Source of the DNA: Lunularia cruciata
Taxonomy: Eukaryota; Streptophyta; Marchantiopsida; Lunulariales; Lunulariaceae
Assembly (NCBI GenBank): GCA_948567375.1
Contig: OX419756.1
Coordinates: 2,299,001 to 2,363,000, forward strand
Direction of reading: 5' to 3'
DNA length: 64,000 nt
Both the position numbers and the translations under genes were made by a program. Positions 38,440 through 51,250 of the stretch are shown in pieces (the stretch's first letter is position 1; each line of letters opens with the position of its first letter). The notes beneath the pieces were generated by a model. That model searched no databases. It saw only the letters and a list, made by a program, of their open reading frames with translations, and had not been told where the DNA came from.

Positions 38440-41400
38440 TGACCTGCTCCTCCACTGCGATTTCTCTGATGATACGGCTAGGAACTGTCGTCTAAGCAGA
38501 AGATGGGAGAGTGATAGATTAAGAACCATTGGATAAAATTTTCACCTGCTCCACCACCGTTTTGCCACTGTTATTGTGAGGTACAGTTGTAGGTAAGAAG
38601 ACTCGATACAGGTGCTTTAAGAAAAGGAGAAAGATCAAACCGCGCTATCTCGACATCAATGCAATTGCCTCCCGAGGGCACAAGTGAGATAGGATGCTTG
38701 GGATGTCTTGACGCTAGGTCCGGACACGTATATGTAATCTTACAAGAGAGAACGGATGTATCTTGGAAACTCGTCTGTAAAATCATGAAGATTGAAAATA
38801 TTCAGAATCCCTTGAAAGCGTACACACAGCAGCTGAATCTTGGTAGCAGTACCGTTTCCGATTCGATTCTGCTCGATGTGCGACGGTGACTCTCAGTCCC
38901 TATCATTTCCGCTGAGAGATGGCGACACCGTGAGCTGAAGATCCTTCTTGTTGCAAAAAGGCCACACGCTCACTCCTCGGAATGGACAAGTAGTGGAGGA
39001 AAATACTCTTGCCTTTACTCGATGTTAATCTTAAGCCAGCCAGTCACGAACTGGCAAATCTGAAAAATCGGAGTAACTCTTGGTAAGTAAGCAAAGATGG
39101 CAATAGCTGTGAACATAGTCGGAAATCAGCAGATTCAAGAAGTTAAACAAGGTGTGCACATAGAACAGAGATTCAAGACAGACGGGAACTCATTCACTGG
39201 CATAACTCGATGCAAATGACTGTAAAGCGGAAACAACCCGAAGAGATCTGAACTTGTGTTAGGCCTCACAAACCTCATCCCTCAGCCGACAAAGTGTCTG
39301 GAAAGTCACGGAGAATATGGAGGGTGATCTTCTTCAACTCACTCTCGCAGAATGCACAGCAACCTCAGACAGGTTTCTCATTCTTTTGACCAGTAATCAA
39401 CTTTGTCTCGACGATCAGATCATAACCCGATTTCAGCCAGATCTGCAAATTCAATGCATACGGGTTCTTCTTTAAGAACAGGCCCAATAATCTAGCCGGA
39501 GAAGTTTGTGCTGGGAACACGCCGAGTATGGGGGAACATGGTAAATTGAATGTCGTCAGCAAGTCAATCTCAGCAGTACGTAAGAAATTCAAGCAACATT
39601 CCATTCTCAAGGATGGAATCCTAAACTTCCACATTATGTTACAGCGGTATTATCACCCATCCACGGAATCGAGGGAATGAATGAACGAACTAACGAATGT
39701 GGCCCACTACTTACGCTTCCTCTCTCTCTCTCTCCGTCCCTATCTATCCCAGGAGGAAACAGAGAAGGAAAAGTCATTCACTCATGCATTTACTCATTCA
39801 TCCAACCGAGCCCCACCAACCTACCATCCATCGCATCCCATCCTGTCCAACTGACTACGAGCATTTAAAAGAACGAACGTTGACGACAACTTGAAGTCAT
39901 TCATTATTCATTAATTGTACCTGCTGCTGCTCCGGGTCGGATCCAAATCCATCTCCATCCCAACACCTGTGTTCTCGTCCACGTCTCGGTAACCGTAATC
40001 ATCCAGCTCTTTGAGTGCCGATTTTCCCTCCCAACACCATGCCATTCCCACGTGAAAGCACATTCACTCCTTAAAGTAGATACACACAAAAGGGATTTCG
40101 TCGACACTAGTTGGGGTTCCGTTCCAAGGAGCGGTCTACTATGCTATTACGATATGGTTGCATTAAGGCTAGTACTTCTGCTTGTATAGAGCAGAAGCTA
40201 AGAGGGCAATCAAAATGAGCACACCGATAATTACACAAACTGACAAATTTCAAATTCATATTTACATACAAAGAAGAGGTATCATCGTCAATTTAATATC
40301 ATTACAGTAGCTTGATTCCCAAGAAGAATAAAGATACAATTTTATGCTCATGTTTCAATTAACGTTGCTGGAAGGGGCAATTGTAGGAAGTTCAGTGTAC
40401 AAAGAAGCCTTGCTTCCAAGCACTTTGATCTCTCAAAACTCTCAAAGCTTTTCAATCGAAAGTGTTCTGTCCTGGAAGAGATCCCGTACCCAGCTAGCGT
40501 GTACATTGGTTTGACACTATAGGGGGCTTCAAAGGGGTTTCAATTAGTGGGTGTAAGAAATTGCTATCGGAATTGGATGACCACCCATGAATATTAACGT
40601 TAGATCCCAAGAATTGTATAAAGATAGTCTGTTGTCAGAATGAATGGGTTTATAGTTCATAAATGGAAGTTTGAACGAAACGCAGAGTAACTAGCAAAGA
40701 ATTAGCAAAAGTTACGGGAAGAAAGAAAGGTCCTCCAGACTTCTGAACACACCTTGACAAATTTCTGCGAGACCATTCATACAAAATTGCATAGCTCCCT
40801 ACATAATTCCATAGAATATTTAGTGGAAATGCACCACTATTCAATCTGAATAAGATCGAAATTTTACCAAATATTGTGGTGAATAAGGTTCCCACGGTGC
40901 TTCTTCATTTTACAGTTAGTACCATGACCTGCGAGATACTTACTAACTCGGATGTTCAACGTGAACTCTGAAACTCAAACATGCTAAGCTGTTCAAATAA
41001 GACTACAGATGAATACCCCGACCTAAAAGGATGTCTGCATTAGGCACCTGCTGTTCAAGAGTAAGGAAGTGGCTGGTGGCGAGAACTGAGGAATAGTCAA
41101 GTTTGCACATCGTCGAGTTGTGTGTGTGTATTTCGGTGTGGATTCTAGAAAACAATCAATGAAATTGAGCGCAAGATTAAGGTATCTTTAACTCTTATAA
41201 CGGATGATCAATATCAAGATCTTCCTTGAAACTGAGACAGTGCAAATCTATCTATCCAACATCTCTTCTGGCGAACGATCAGATCGAGACATTTTCTGTC
41301 GTTAAACACTCAATCAGAAAAGAATTCAACTATCCGGAAAACTCTTAGCAGTGGACGATCACATCGGGGCCATATGGTCACCACGTTCAGATGATTCACC

Positions 41401-42588
41401 ACCACGCATGTCTGAATATTTTTCTCCTCGTATATAGATAGGCCCTTATGCATTCATGATTGGGTCGTAGACCACGGAAGACTCGGAGATTGGATGGAGA
41501 TGCAGGTACTTGTAATCTGTACCCTCGAGCAAATCTTCTCCTTTTCTCCTCTGCACTTTTGTAGTCTTCATTTTCGAACCTTCCTACACGATGCCAAAAG
41601 GCTTATGGACTTGCGTTATTGACTTTTGTTCTCCTTGAGAGACACAGGTGCTTCCTCATAACGCAATGGAAGGAAGGAATGAAGTCATCAATCCATTTCT
41701 AGAAGAAGCGTCGAAGAAAGAGACAAATTCGTAACGATGGGACCGGTTCGAACTCGATGAAAAGGTAACCGTAAGCTTCGTCCATTTCCTCCTAGAAGAA
41801 CTCATTTAAAATGACACAAAGTGACGATCTTTGTCCAAATACGTATAATAATATCTGAATGGAAGAGCACATTTAATGTGAAGAATAGTATCTCCCCGAA
41901 ATAGGATCCATCAGCAAGACAAAGTTTCATAAATTCTATTCGTCAAAGTGAAGTGTGGTGCACAAGGGTGGTTTATCCGTTTATTGGAAGTTGAAGTAAT
42001 ACTCAGTCAATTCGATCCCTTTCTACAAAGTTAGTAGGTTTAACATAGGGATGATTTGCTGCAATAGCACTCTTCTTTTTTCTTACTTTTTATTAAGAGG
42101 TACGTCATCATCATAATCATAGGAGATAAAAAATACAATGAAAAAAAGGACTTTTTAAAAATACATATTAAAACATGACTTGAGCTACTCTGGCCATGGA
42201 AATTAGCCCAAATTTTTACTCTTCTCAATAGTGAGTTTCAACCACCCTTGCAGTAAATACGGAGTATGAACAAAATGACTCATCTCTTGGTCAACTTGTG
42301 GGTTCTCTATGTATGTGGAATTCTTGAATCACAAGTTAATACTATCAGTTGACTACACAAGATAGTTCATGATGTATGTTACAGATAATGGTGCTCTGGT
42401 CTAACAAAATAACTATCTTTTAATTCAGGAAAAAGGCGACCGCGTAGGAAAAAAGAATTTAATTTGGACTTCTTTGTACTCTGAAGCAGGAATAAGAGAT
42501 AAGTAAAGGCCATAACATATTGTTATTCAGGTCATTAAGTCCCATACATGTCCTAAGATTCTAGGAGAGGGACTTTTATACCCTGAAT

Positions 42589-42592
<4 letters not shown>

Positions 42593-42646
<54 letters not shown>
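42593..42646. repeat. (TA)n microsatellite, about 27 units
   Basis: This is an uninterrupted TA dinucleotide run in intergenic DNA. It creates a spurious Tyr-Ile repeat reading frame on the minus strand. Confidence 0.98.
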
Positions 42647-42651
<5 letters not shown>

Positions 42652-44224
42652 TTTTAAATTTTTTTGTTCGTTTGTAGGATGGTGATGCATGTATCATTTT
42701 TATTCTAACACGACTCATCACAAGCTTTGAGTTCCTGCGGTATTTTCATTAAGATGTGGATTCTACGTTAAGATTCATGATTACCTTTTCGGATCAATGG
42801 GTACTGAACATATTTTAGCGGAAAATATGCCCTTTTGCACAACTATACTGTACGTTCAGGAATTAAGTTTAATTTTGAAGTTAAATATGCTTGAAATTTC
42901 AATATGCATGGATATCGGTGAATGGTTTGATTAGATTCTACCGTAACTGTCACGGACTCCTGGAGTATGATCAGGTGAAGCTCTGCCCTATACGTATTTG
43001 AATTAAATAATACAAATATATTTATATTTACAAAGTTGACTTTACAAAATACCCCAAGTCCCCACCTTGACGTGTTGCTGATTGGATTTATTTTCAATTA
43101 GAGACCCCGAGTTTCACTAAAAATTAAAACAGAATAATAAAAAGCCTACAATTACCATTGACGTAAATAACGCTACATGAGGCTAATTTCAGGGTTAATT
43201 AGCATCTTGCATCTTGCTGCTCAACCTGGGTTTAGTAGGCAAAGACTAACAGCACTTCCAGTTAACGTGCACCCTAGGTTGGCCAAAAGACTTGATAATA
43301 GCCTTTGTAAACTTGGCATGACACTTGAATACTAGTTCGAACTATTTCACCAACACATTAATTTATTCTTCCAAGCGGTCACAATAACACATACAAATGA
43401 TACTTTCAACGAAAATCATCATTTTTTGCAGTAACTTGGTAAGCAAGACCCAAACTATAAATTTTTTGTTTTTTAAATCTATCACGCCGGGCAGGAGTAT
43501 ATTCTGAAAGAGAAGCTCTATAGCAATATTCAATTCTTAGGGAAAAAGTACGAATACAAATTATGTGTTTGCTAAATGAAGATACCTGAATTTTTTGATA
43601 AAAGTAAACTAATAAAATTTAATTTTTAATTTTTATCAAAACCCGAATTATTAACCCTGATTATAGTCTCAAGTCCTTGTCTCCCTCCCCAGATCCCAAC
43701 CAAAGCACCCTCATCACTTCATAAGAACATGATTCGCTATCAAAACACAATTTCTTAACTGTCAACTACACCAGAAAAACGTGTGACATGGTCCCAGAGG
43801 GAATGTCAAGTCTTTCTGCCAACTTGGGTTACCCTTAAGTCGGGACAAGTTTATTTCTGCAAAAAGAATTTAGGCCTTTGGTTAGTAAATCTGTTGTTGT
43901 AATATTTTATATTACTATATTTGCACTAGTTAATATTGAAATTCTAGAAACACCTGAAGTTTTTAGATTTAGTCTCCCGTGCAAGATAATCTGGGATTAT
44001 GATTTGCATGCATTGGGCATTCTCATAGTCCTCGCCTGATATCTAGAAGGACAGTTAGACTATTGTTAACTAAGAAGGGCATGTGGAAGAGGCCCTCTAC
44101 TTCTTAGGAAATAGAGGACACTATTCCACACGATAATTGTCAAGAACTACGGTACGGAATGGTACACTAAAGGTAGGTTATGTCCGTATTTAGACAGTTT
44201 TGCCGTAGTGGGACAGTGGTTGTG

Positions 44225-44232
44225 GTATAAAT
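44225..44232 (+). promoter_or_regulatory. Candidate TATA box of the desaturase gene
   Basis: The sequence 'ggtataaatatg' lies about 720 bases upstream of a strong splice donor that ends the likely 5' UTR exon. The position is plausible for a TATA box if the first exon is long; a start site closer to 44600 is also possible. Confidence 0.35.
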
Positions 44233-44947
44233 ATGTCCTTCGCACGAATAGACGGGATAGATCACGGCAACTCCATCTCATCGCCATGCACGTAATGCAT
44301 CTGACGGTTGCGGTGAAGTAGCGTACACAGTTCTCACAGTTTTCCGGAAGCAGATAACCGAGTGAAGTCGACCCCGAGAGACCAAACTGCAGTTACAGTT
44401 GTGTCGCAGGTAACGCACGCACGCGTGCTGAGGAACGGCGTTGACGGCGGCGTCGCGTGAAGAGTATCTCTGCTTGATTGGTGCTACCAGGTAGCGCGAT
44501 GACGACGCCGTTGATCGGGTATCCCTGTAGCACGGCATGGGTATGGTTGTCTTTCGGTATAAGAGAAGGTGGTGGTTCTGTTGTACCACCGGAGATTCTC
44601 TAGTAGAACAGTGGTTTTAGAGTACCTACCTCCTTGCGCCGCCCCTTGGTATGGTTTAGATATCCTGGGCGCCCGTTCTTTCCTCTCACCTCGCAGACGA
44701 AATCTTCTTTCCCTGTAACGCTCCTCTCTGTCTCTTCTTCACTCTCTGGGCTTTCGGGGCCTCATATCTTCTGCTTGACTGCTGCTCCACTGCAGCATTG
44801 CATTGCAGTCATCAATCGAGCGAGTTTGGACTGTCCTGTCTGGGAACAGGAGATTCTCGTTCTCTCCGCAGGAAGCGCTAGCTAGCACGCTATTGGGCAA
44901 AATTTAAATTGGTGGGAAGGCTCAAGCTGAGGCGGGAGACAGATACA

Positions 44948-45614
44948 GTAAGTAAACTATCTCTCGGACCTTGTCTGTCTGTGTCATCCTCTTGTATTTC
45001 GGAGATTCTGCGGAGAGTATGTACTGCAGTCTGGACTTGGCACTATTTGGGTCAACCTTTGCTTATTGTGTTCAGGTCTAACGTGATCGTAAATTTAGGA
45101 GTGTCCAAGTGGTGGGCACGGCGAATTTATCTAACATGGGGACATATATATAATGATTTACACTTGAATTTCGGTGTGACACTTTTTAGACTTGGTAGCA
45201 GTCCAGGCCTTTCAAGATTTTCTGCAGTCATGGTTAATACAAGACGAAGTTTCAATGTCACATAAGCGTACTGTATGTTGGGAAGTGCGGAACAGAAGGG
45301 AAGGAATACGGTTTGCAGCCCATAAATACTGAGCCCATGTATCTTTCAAGTGCTAGAGTTAAGAGGGGCTCGTTGTGTAAGTCACGGCAGCACCGTAGAG
45401 TTTGGGACTCTGCGCCATTGATTTCCTGGCCTCACACCTACTATCTGACAATACTAGTGTCAAAGTCTAAGCCTGCCCAAGAGTGTGTGTGTGTGTGTGT
45501 GTGCACTGACTAACACGTATATTAAAAAACCTTTCTCTCTCTTGTCAATTTGTTCTCTCTAGCAATTGTAAAAGTATAGCGTACTAGTTTGAGCTTTCTG
45601 ACCTCTCCCTGCAG
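44948..45614 (+). other. 5' UTR intron of the desaturase gene
   Basis: A strong donor (gtaagt at 44948) and a strong acceptor (ctccctgcag ending 45614) bracket a GT-AG intron upstream of the start codon at 45798. The intron contains a (GT)n run at about 45483-45503. Introns in the 5' UTR often raise expression in plants; whether this one does is not shown. Confidence 0.6.
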
Positions 45615-45797
45615 ATAGGCTTGACAGGTCTATCGTAGAGGAAAGCTGGAAAAGCGAACGTCAAGTTGTCCAATAGAGCAACTTCTCGTCTCTCTGGAAT
45701 AACATCTGTTAGGCGGTTTTGGAGCGGAAGTAGGCCTACTTCGCTGCCTGTGAGTGTAGCGTGTGAGCTTCATAGATTCTTCCATTTAGAGGAGACT

Positions 45798-48700
45798 ATG
45801 GAATTGGTAGCAGCATCTGGGTCGAAGGTGGTCCTTCTCTCCTCTCAAGCTGCTGCAGTCACTGGAGCTCCGGATCTCTCCCTCGCAGCTGTGAAATTCG
45901 AAACGAAGCGGCTCAAGGCTGGCGTTGCGCTCGAAGTCAAGGCGACAGTCACGACTCAACCCAGGTGGGTCAATAACGGCAAACTGTTGTTCCTTTGAGG
46001 TTTCTTGGCAATGTCATTCTGGATTTTGTCGAGATGTTCGAAGGAAGAAGAGGCGACTTACAGCTGCAGCATACCGTCATCTTGTGTTCAGTCGAGATAG
46101 TTTGCGTAGCTCTTGTATGTAGTTCAAATTACGTTTCTTTAATCGATTCGCTAGTGTCATGGTTCTCTAGCACTGATCCGAGTCCTTGCTTCCGCGCTTC
46201 GAATCGAGTTTTAGAGTTCAATTCGCAGTACAGTTTTTACAGTCTGTCTATCTTTGAATCTGGGATCTATCGGGGAGTCTAATGTAGCAATACGACTCGT
46301 TATTCCATAAATGGAGCTGAAGAACTCCGTCAGCATTGCAAGTTTTGTTAGACTGGAACATGATCCACGTGATCAAGGATACTGTGCGGTAGAAGAAGTC
46401 CCACGATACGAAGGACTGTCGCTTAATCTTACCGCTACGGAACAGGAGATTTGGGTGTTCCATAATGAGTATCAAATACTTTCCAGTATCCAGCGATGTA
46501 GAACAGGTCATAAGTATCCATATGAATAAAACCCTGCGACTTCAGATGCAAACTAGAATAATTTATAAAACCTCCATGTCGCAGGGGGTGAGTGATGCTG
46601 TCATCTTCTTTCTTTGTGAGTAAGTGGGTACGTGTGACAGGTTTCATGCTCCTCCCGGTATGAAATTGATAGCTGGCCATAGTGGACATCTGCCAGTAGG
46701 ATGTTGACTATTCCTTCAAAGGGATAAATTTCTCGCTCCTAAGCAGCAGTTGCATCCAGCTGGCATTCCATACCTACAACTTATCAGTCAGAGTTGCGTT
46801 GGGAATTTTACATGAAGTCTTAATCGACATCTTTGGCTTCCTTTCGGTTATGTTGGTCTTGTTACTTCTCTTTGACGGTCCTAGGCACTCCTATCCTCAA
46901 ATTCGGTTCTGGGTTCAGGGTTTTTTCAAAGGCAACCGTTATACAAAGTCTTAATTGACATCGGTTTCCTTTAGTTTATGTTGGTCTTGTTAGTTCTCCT
47001 TGGCAGTCCTACAAACTCCTAACCTCAAATTCGGTTCTCGGTTCTCGGTTCAGGGTTTTCTTAGGGGCAACCGTTATCTATCCTAAGGAAACCGACACTA
47101 TCAGACCACCGGTTTATCGAAACTTTCTTGTTACATGATCCTTGTAGTTAAGTACTCATTCCCCACGGCTCTTCCGGTTTTGGCCAAAATAATCAATCAG
47201 ACGGCCCGAAACGGCAGCCTTCCGCAATCCTTATTGTGCGGAGAAAGCACCTAGCTCTCCTTTCAAATTGTGGTGGTGTTGCGGAGCTGGAGCCGTGGGC
47301 AGAGATCGAATGCGACTCGATGCGGCACTAAAGCGGAGTGCTGATCCACCTCCCGTCGAAGCACGATTGCACGTGTGAATAATTCTTAAAGGGACCATAT
47401 TGGTTGTCAGATAATAGTTGGGCCTAAGCTGACTGTTGGATCGTGAATTTTAGCAGATTACCGGTACCTAGCCCAGTGCCGGACGAAAGGATCGAAAATC
47501 CGATTCCACCGGTGGCGCCTTACCAATTACGGACTCGGAAGGCGAATCCGACTCATGTATCCGAAGAGAAGCTGGAGGTGGTACGGAGCATGACCTCATG
47601 GGCAACGGACAACCTTCTGCCCCTACTGAAACCGGTTGAGAAATGTTGGCAACCTCAAGATTTTCTGCCTTCCTTCTCTTCGCCAACTTTCGGCGACGAA
47701 GTAAGGTCCCTCCAGCAGCGCACTGCAAACCTGCCAGATGATTACCTGGTGTGTCTCGTAGGAGACATGATCACGGAGGAGGCGTTGCCTACTTATCAAA
47801 CCATGCTGAACACATTTGAGGGTGTCAGGGATTCGACCGTTTGTAGTCCTGAGCCATGGGCTGTATGGTTGCGAGGGTGGACTTCAGAGGAGAGCAGACA
47901 TGGGGATCTACTAAACAAGTACCTCTATCTTTCAGGGAGAGTCGACATGAGGATGGTTGAGAAGACAACTCAGTACTTGATCAGCTCCGGGATGGTGAGA
48001 ACAATTCCTTTACCTTAAACTCTGCCGCCTAGAATCAGTATTGGATGTATAGTGCGCACCAGATTTTCTGCTCTCATGCCAACTAATCCTCTTGCTTGCT
48101 GTGAGGGGAATGTCGGGGAGTTCAGTTGAGTAAGCTAAGTACGTCTTGCATGTGCCCCTTCCAACCCTCTCATCTCCATCGCTGATAGTGCAATCCGCTT
48201 TCAATACTGTCGACAGCGGGTGTTCCTTCGCTACTTTGTCGTGGCACTGAGCTCAAGCCGTTTGGTTGTAAGATAGTTCTCTTCTATCACCGTTTTCTCT
48301 TCTTTTGAAAATATATACTAAACACCTTTCAGACAATTTCCAGAAAGCTTCCACGCATTGGATTGCTCCTCTGCGTGGTTTAAACCTATCCATGAGAGCG
48401 ATAAGAACGAGGCCTCGAAATTAGTCCTGAAAGCTCGCAGGAATTGGGTTTCTCCTTTTCCGTGGTAAAAACCCAGTCATGAAAGCGACAGGAACAAGGC
48501 CTCAAGGTGAGTCCTGCAAACCTTGTCAGAAAGATGCCCAATCAACGATCGTACTTTCTCGAGTAAACAATCTGTCGCGAACTGTAGATCTTTAGGAATA
48601 CGAACGTGCAATGTCAAGTGGAATCGGGATAGCAGGCTTTTGCAGTTGCCTAATTTTGCAGGCATTATCGCCCTCTACGAATGACCTTGCTGGCAGATTA

Positions 48701-49534
48701 TTTCGATCATCCATTATCACTGACAGCAGTAGGAGATTTTAGGAATTCCTGTAGTTCCAGACAAGCTCCCAAAAACTGTAAAGAAGGATCAGATTTTATA
48801 TAAATATCTCGCACCTTCTGTTGCCTCTTTGTCAGTATTGCGAAGGTTACTTGGGTTCGTAGCAGAGCTATGAAATTTAAGAGGATTTACTGACTATACT
48901 TAGCAGCTGCAGCAGTGAAGCGTTGACTAAATCGTAAACTCCCATTATCTCGCGTGCGCAGGCTCCAAAAATCAACAACGACCCGTACAACGGCTTCATC
49001 TACACCTCTTTCCAGGAGCGGGCGACATTCGTGTCCCATGACAACACAGCAATTCATGCCAAAAAGTACGGAGATAACAAGCTCGCAACGATCTGCAAAA
49101 TGATCGCAGCCGACGAAAAGAGACACGAGATTGCGTACACACGGGTGATGAGTAGAATTTTTGAACTGGATCCAAATAATTCGCTGATAGCATTGGAGGG
49201 CATGATGAAGAAGAAAATTACCATGCCAGCCCATCTTATGTACGACGGAGAGGATGAAAAGCTATTCGAAAATTATGCTCAAGTGGCACAACGACTGGGT
49301 GTATATACAGCGGCAGACTACGTGAGCATCATGGAGCATCTGATCGAAACCTGGAAGGTGGAAACTCTTGTGGGACTCACTCCCGAGGCGCAGAGAGCTC
49401 AAGACTTCGTGTGTAACCTGCCACGACGCTTCCGCAAACTAGCAGAGCGATCACAAGCGCAAAGTAAAAGGCGTGGCCCGCCTGTTTCCAAAAGCTTTTC
49501 CTGGGTGTTCAACAAAGAGGTTAATCTCTTATAG
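45798..49534 (+). CDS. Plastid acyl-[acyl-carrier-protein] desaturase (stearoyl-ACP desaturase family)
   Basis: This soluble plastid di-iron enzyme introduces a double bond into acyl-ACP, typically stearoyl-ACP to oleoyl-ACP, using ferredoxin and oxygen. Coding exons are 45798-45964, 47457-47994 and 48962-49534, giving 425 residues; the phases agree at both joins. The first 70 residues or so are Ala/Ser/Lys-rich and look like a transit peptide. All six iron ligands of the castor enzyme have counterparts: E163 ([11 protein letters not shown]), E201 and H204 (SEESRHG), E254 (SFQERATF), E287 and H290 (ADEKRHE). The first helix motif has Ser where EENRHG has Asn, a non-ligand position. Substrate preference cannot be read from sequence alone, because plants have several related desaturases. 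A possible polyadenylation-type AATAAA stands at 49569, soon after the stop. The two large introns contain local duplications. Confidence 0.95.
46815..47090. repeat. Tandem duplication in desaturase intron, unit about 131 bp
   Basis: Two head-to-tail units start 'aagtctt' at 46815 and 46946. Each contains 'atgttggtcttgtta', 'cctcaaattcggttct' and 'ggcaaccgttat'. The second unit has an extra internal duplication of 'ggttctc'. It lies in the first coding intron. Confidence 0.9.
48353..48525. repeat. Tandem duplication in second desaturase intron, unit about 84 bp
   Basis: Two diverged units share 'attgg(g)tt.ctcct', 'gtggt', 'catgaaagcga' (first copy catgagagcga), 'gaacaaggcctc' (first copy gaacgaggcctc) and 'gtcctg' in the same order. 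They are non-coding. Confidence 0.65.
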
Positions 49535-50970
49535 ATATCCCCAGCAACTTCTCCAGGCGATGAACTCTAATAAATATACATACACGAAAACAGCCATACA
49601 CTCCCTTTCCATACTTTCCAGGAACTTTCGCGTAAGGGAACTTGGGAGCTGAGCTGTTACCTGCAGGATAACTTCAGTACATATCACCTCTCCTGCACAG
49701 ATAGAAAAGCTTCATATGATTTGATCATCCATCATCATCAGCAACAGCAGCAGCTTCCAGCTCCAGTAACAAAGTTCTCTCACACATGTACAACACTGTT
49801 GTAATATTACTAGGCATGCATAGTCTTTCCAGTCATCCACTGTGCTTTCGATTTTAAGGAGTTGCTCCTTCATGCATAGACCCAGATTCACTTTTATCAC
49901 CTTCTGGGCAAGACTCACTGTTTAGGGACAAGACTCACTGCTATACATTGTTACTTGACATTAAATTCTAGGCGCAGAGACTGAGGGTGATACAAGGCAC
50001 GTCCCTGCTTCGAGACCACGTACTAATGTTATACCACACAGATTCTGGCAATGCAGGCTTTCTCATGGGCCCGTTCACTTGTATTCATTCATCCACTGGA
50101 AGCAAATGCTGATTTAATTTTACATATACGCATTAAGCTCACATAAACGAGTTCCAATCATTGCGTCCGTAACGACAATCATCTTCTTTGAGTGCGTGTC
50201 ATTCAATGAACAGGACGTCCAGCACAACAAGTGGTCTACCAACACAAGGATGTATCTAATGAATTTGGGAATAAAATAATGTATTTGGCAATCAGGAAAC
50301 TCGAAACCTCATTGCCTTCATGACTGTTAATTCAAGTGTACTCTCAAACACGCTTTGGCTACACATTACAATTTCTTTCAGAAACCACAACGGTTTTCCA
50401 ACCTACCGATTTCATTCAACACGGTTGTCCACTGTGACGATCTCGATCAGCATTTAACAGCACATACTATCTCAACCGGGTCCGATGAATACTTCTAGAC
50501 GAAATTGAGGAGTATATTTCACTTTTCTAAATATTTTTGTAGGAAAATTTATAAAGTCTGTTGAACATATGTCTACCATTTCACGTTTCTTCCTCGTTAC
50601 ACGTTTTGGATTGAAATAAGGAGCGGCATAGATAAAGAAGAGGATGGGAAGATTCCCACACGGGATCACACTCGACCAACCTTTCCAAAAGTATCGAGAT
50701 TGTGTAGGTTATAAGATGTGCTTGTCACTGGAACATCATCCCGTTTGATTATTTTTGTACTGATTGTCTTGTCGATGCTCTTTGTAAAACAAACGAAATT
50801 ATAGGTTATCTGAAATATATTTCAAACTCTAATATAGATAGGGACTATCTAAAATCTGCCATAGAACATAAAGTACCTACCAAACTGATATGGATTACTA
50901 TGACTATACTATAAATTATATCATTGAAAGTGGAAACATTGATAAATAGTATGATATGCTCTCCCAAAAT
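49535..50970. other. Intergenic region downstream of the desaturase, no gene seen
   Basis: The desaturase 3' UTR is probably in the first 100-400 bases. The rest is unique-looking but without a recognisable gene, and it grades into AT-rich repeat DNA from about 50.8 kb. Confidence 0.45.
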
Positions 50971-50973
50971 CAC

Positions 50974-51250
50974 TCACAAACTTGTCTTACATCTTTGCAA
51001 TTGCTCCATATAACTGTAATCCAACTCTAATGCTAAAGGAATAAAGAGACCACTCTCTATATTTTTAGATCTCATCATTGCTGGTATACTGGTTGTCCAA
51101 CCTAGAGGATGATAAGTGATCACTTGCTCTAGAATTAGATCTTGTGTGTAGAAATCAAAATTACTCTTTCTAACAAATGTGGCCTGGTCATCTCTTTCTT
51201 GCATAGCTTGAGTGAAGTACATTCTAGACGTGGATGATTCCATTTGTTTC
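50974..51250 (-). mobile_element. LINE-like C-terminal fragment, copy 2
   Basis: The minus strand reads a peptide containing VITYHPLGWTTSIPAMM and ending LFIPLALELDYSYMEQL. It aligns by eye with copy 1 near 24.0-24.24 kb (VITHPLGRATSAIATRK ... LFVPLALEL). Both fragments lie on the minus strand at the two margins of the gene island. The endonuclease-like assignment is tentative, as for copy 1. Confidence 0.5.

Larger units (their letters stand above)
36766..44220. other. Intergenic region between NUP107 and the desaturase gene, no gene confirmed
   Basis: The first few hundred bases are likely NUP107 3' UTR. The rest holds a tandem duplication (37701-38439), a pyrimidine-rich stretch near 39719-39735 and a TA microsatellite at 42593-42646. 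Short reading frames such as 39365-39634 (minus) and 38659-38889 (plus) have no recognisable domain and no splice context. A transcribed RNA gene cannot be excluded from sequence alone. Confidence 0.5.

Noticed and set aside
39365-39634. 89-residue minus-strand reading frame in the intergenic region
   Set aside because: Composition is protein-like, but no family is recognised and I could not extend it by convincing exons on either side.
42527-42721. Minus-strand frame with Tyr-Ile repeats
   Set aside because: It is created by the TA microsatellite.
44278-44589. 103-residue minus-strand reading frame upstream of the desaturase
   Set aside because: It lies in the probable promoter/5' UTR of the desaturase, has no domain and no supporting splice or promoter context.
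45483-45503. (GT)n run as a regulatory element
   Set aside because: It is a simple microsatellite within the 5' UTR intron; nothing in the sequence shows a regulatory role.
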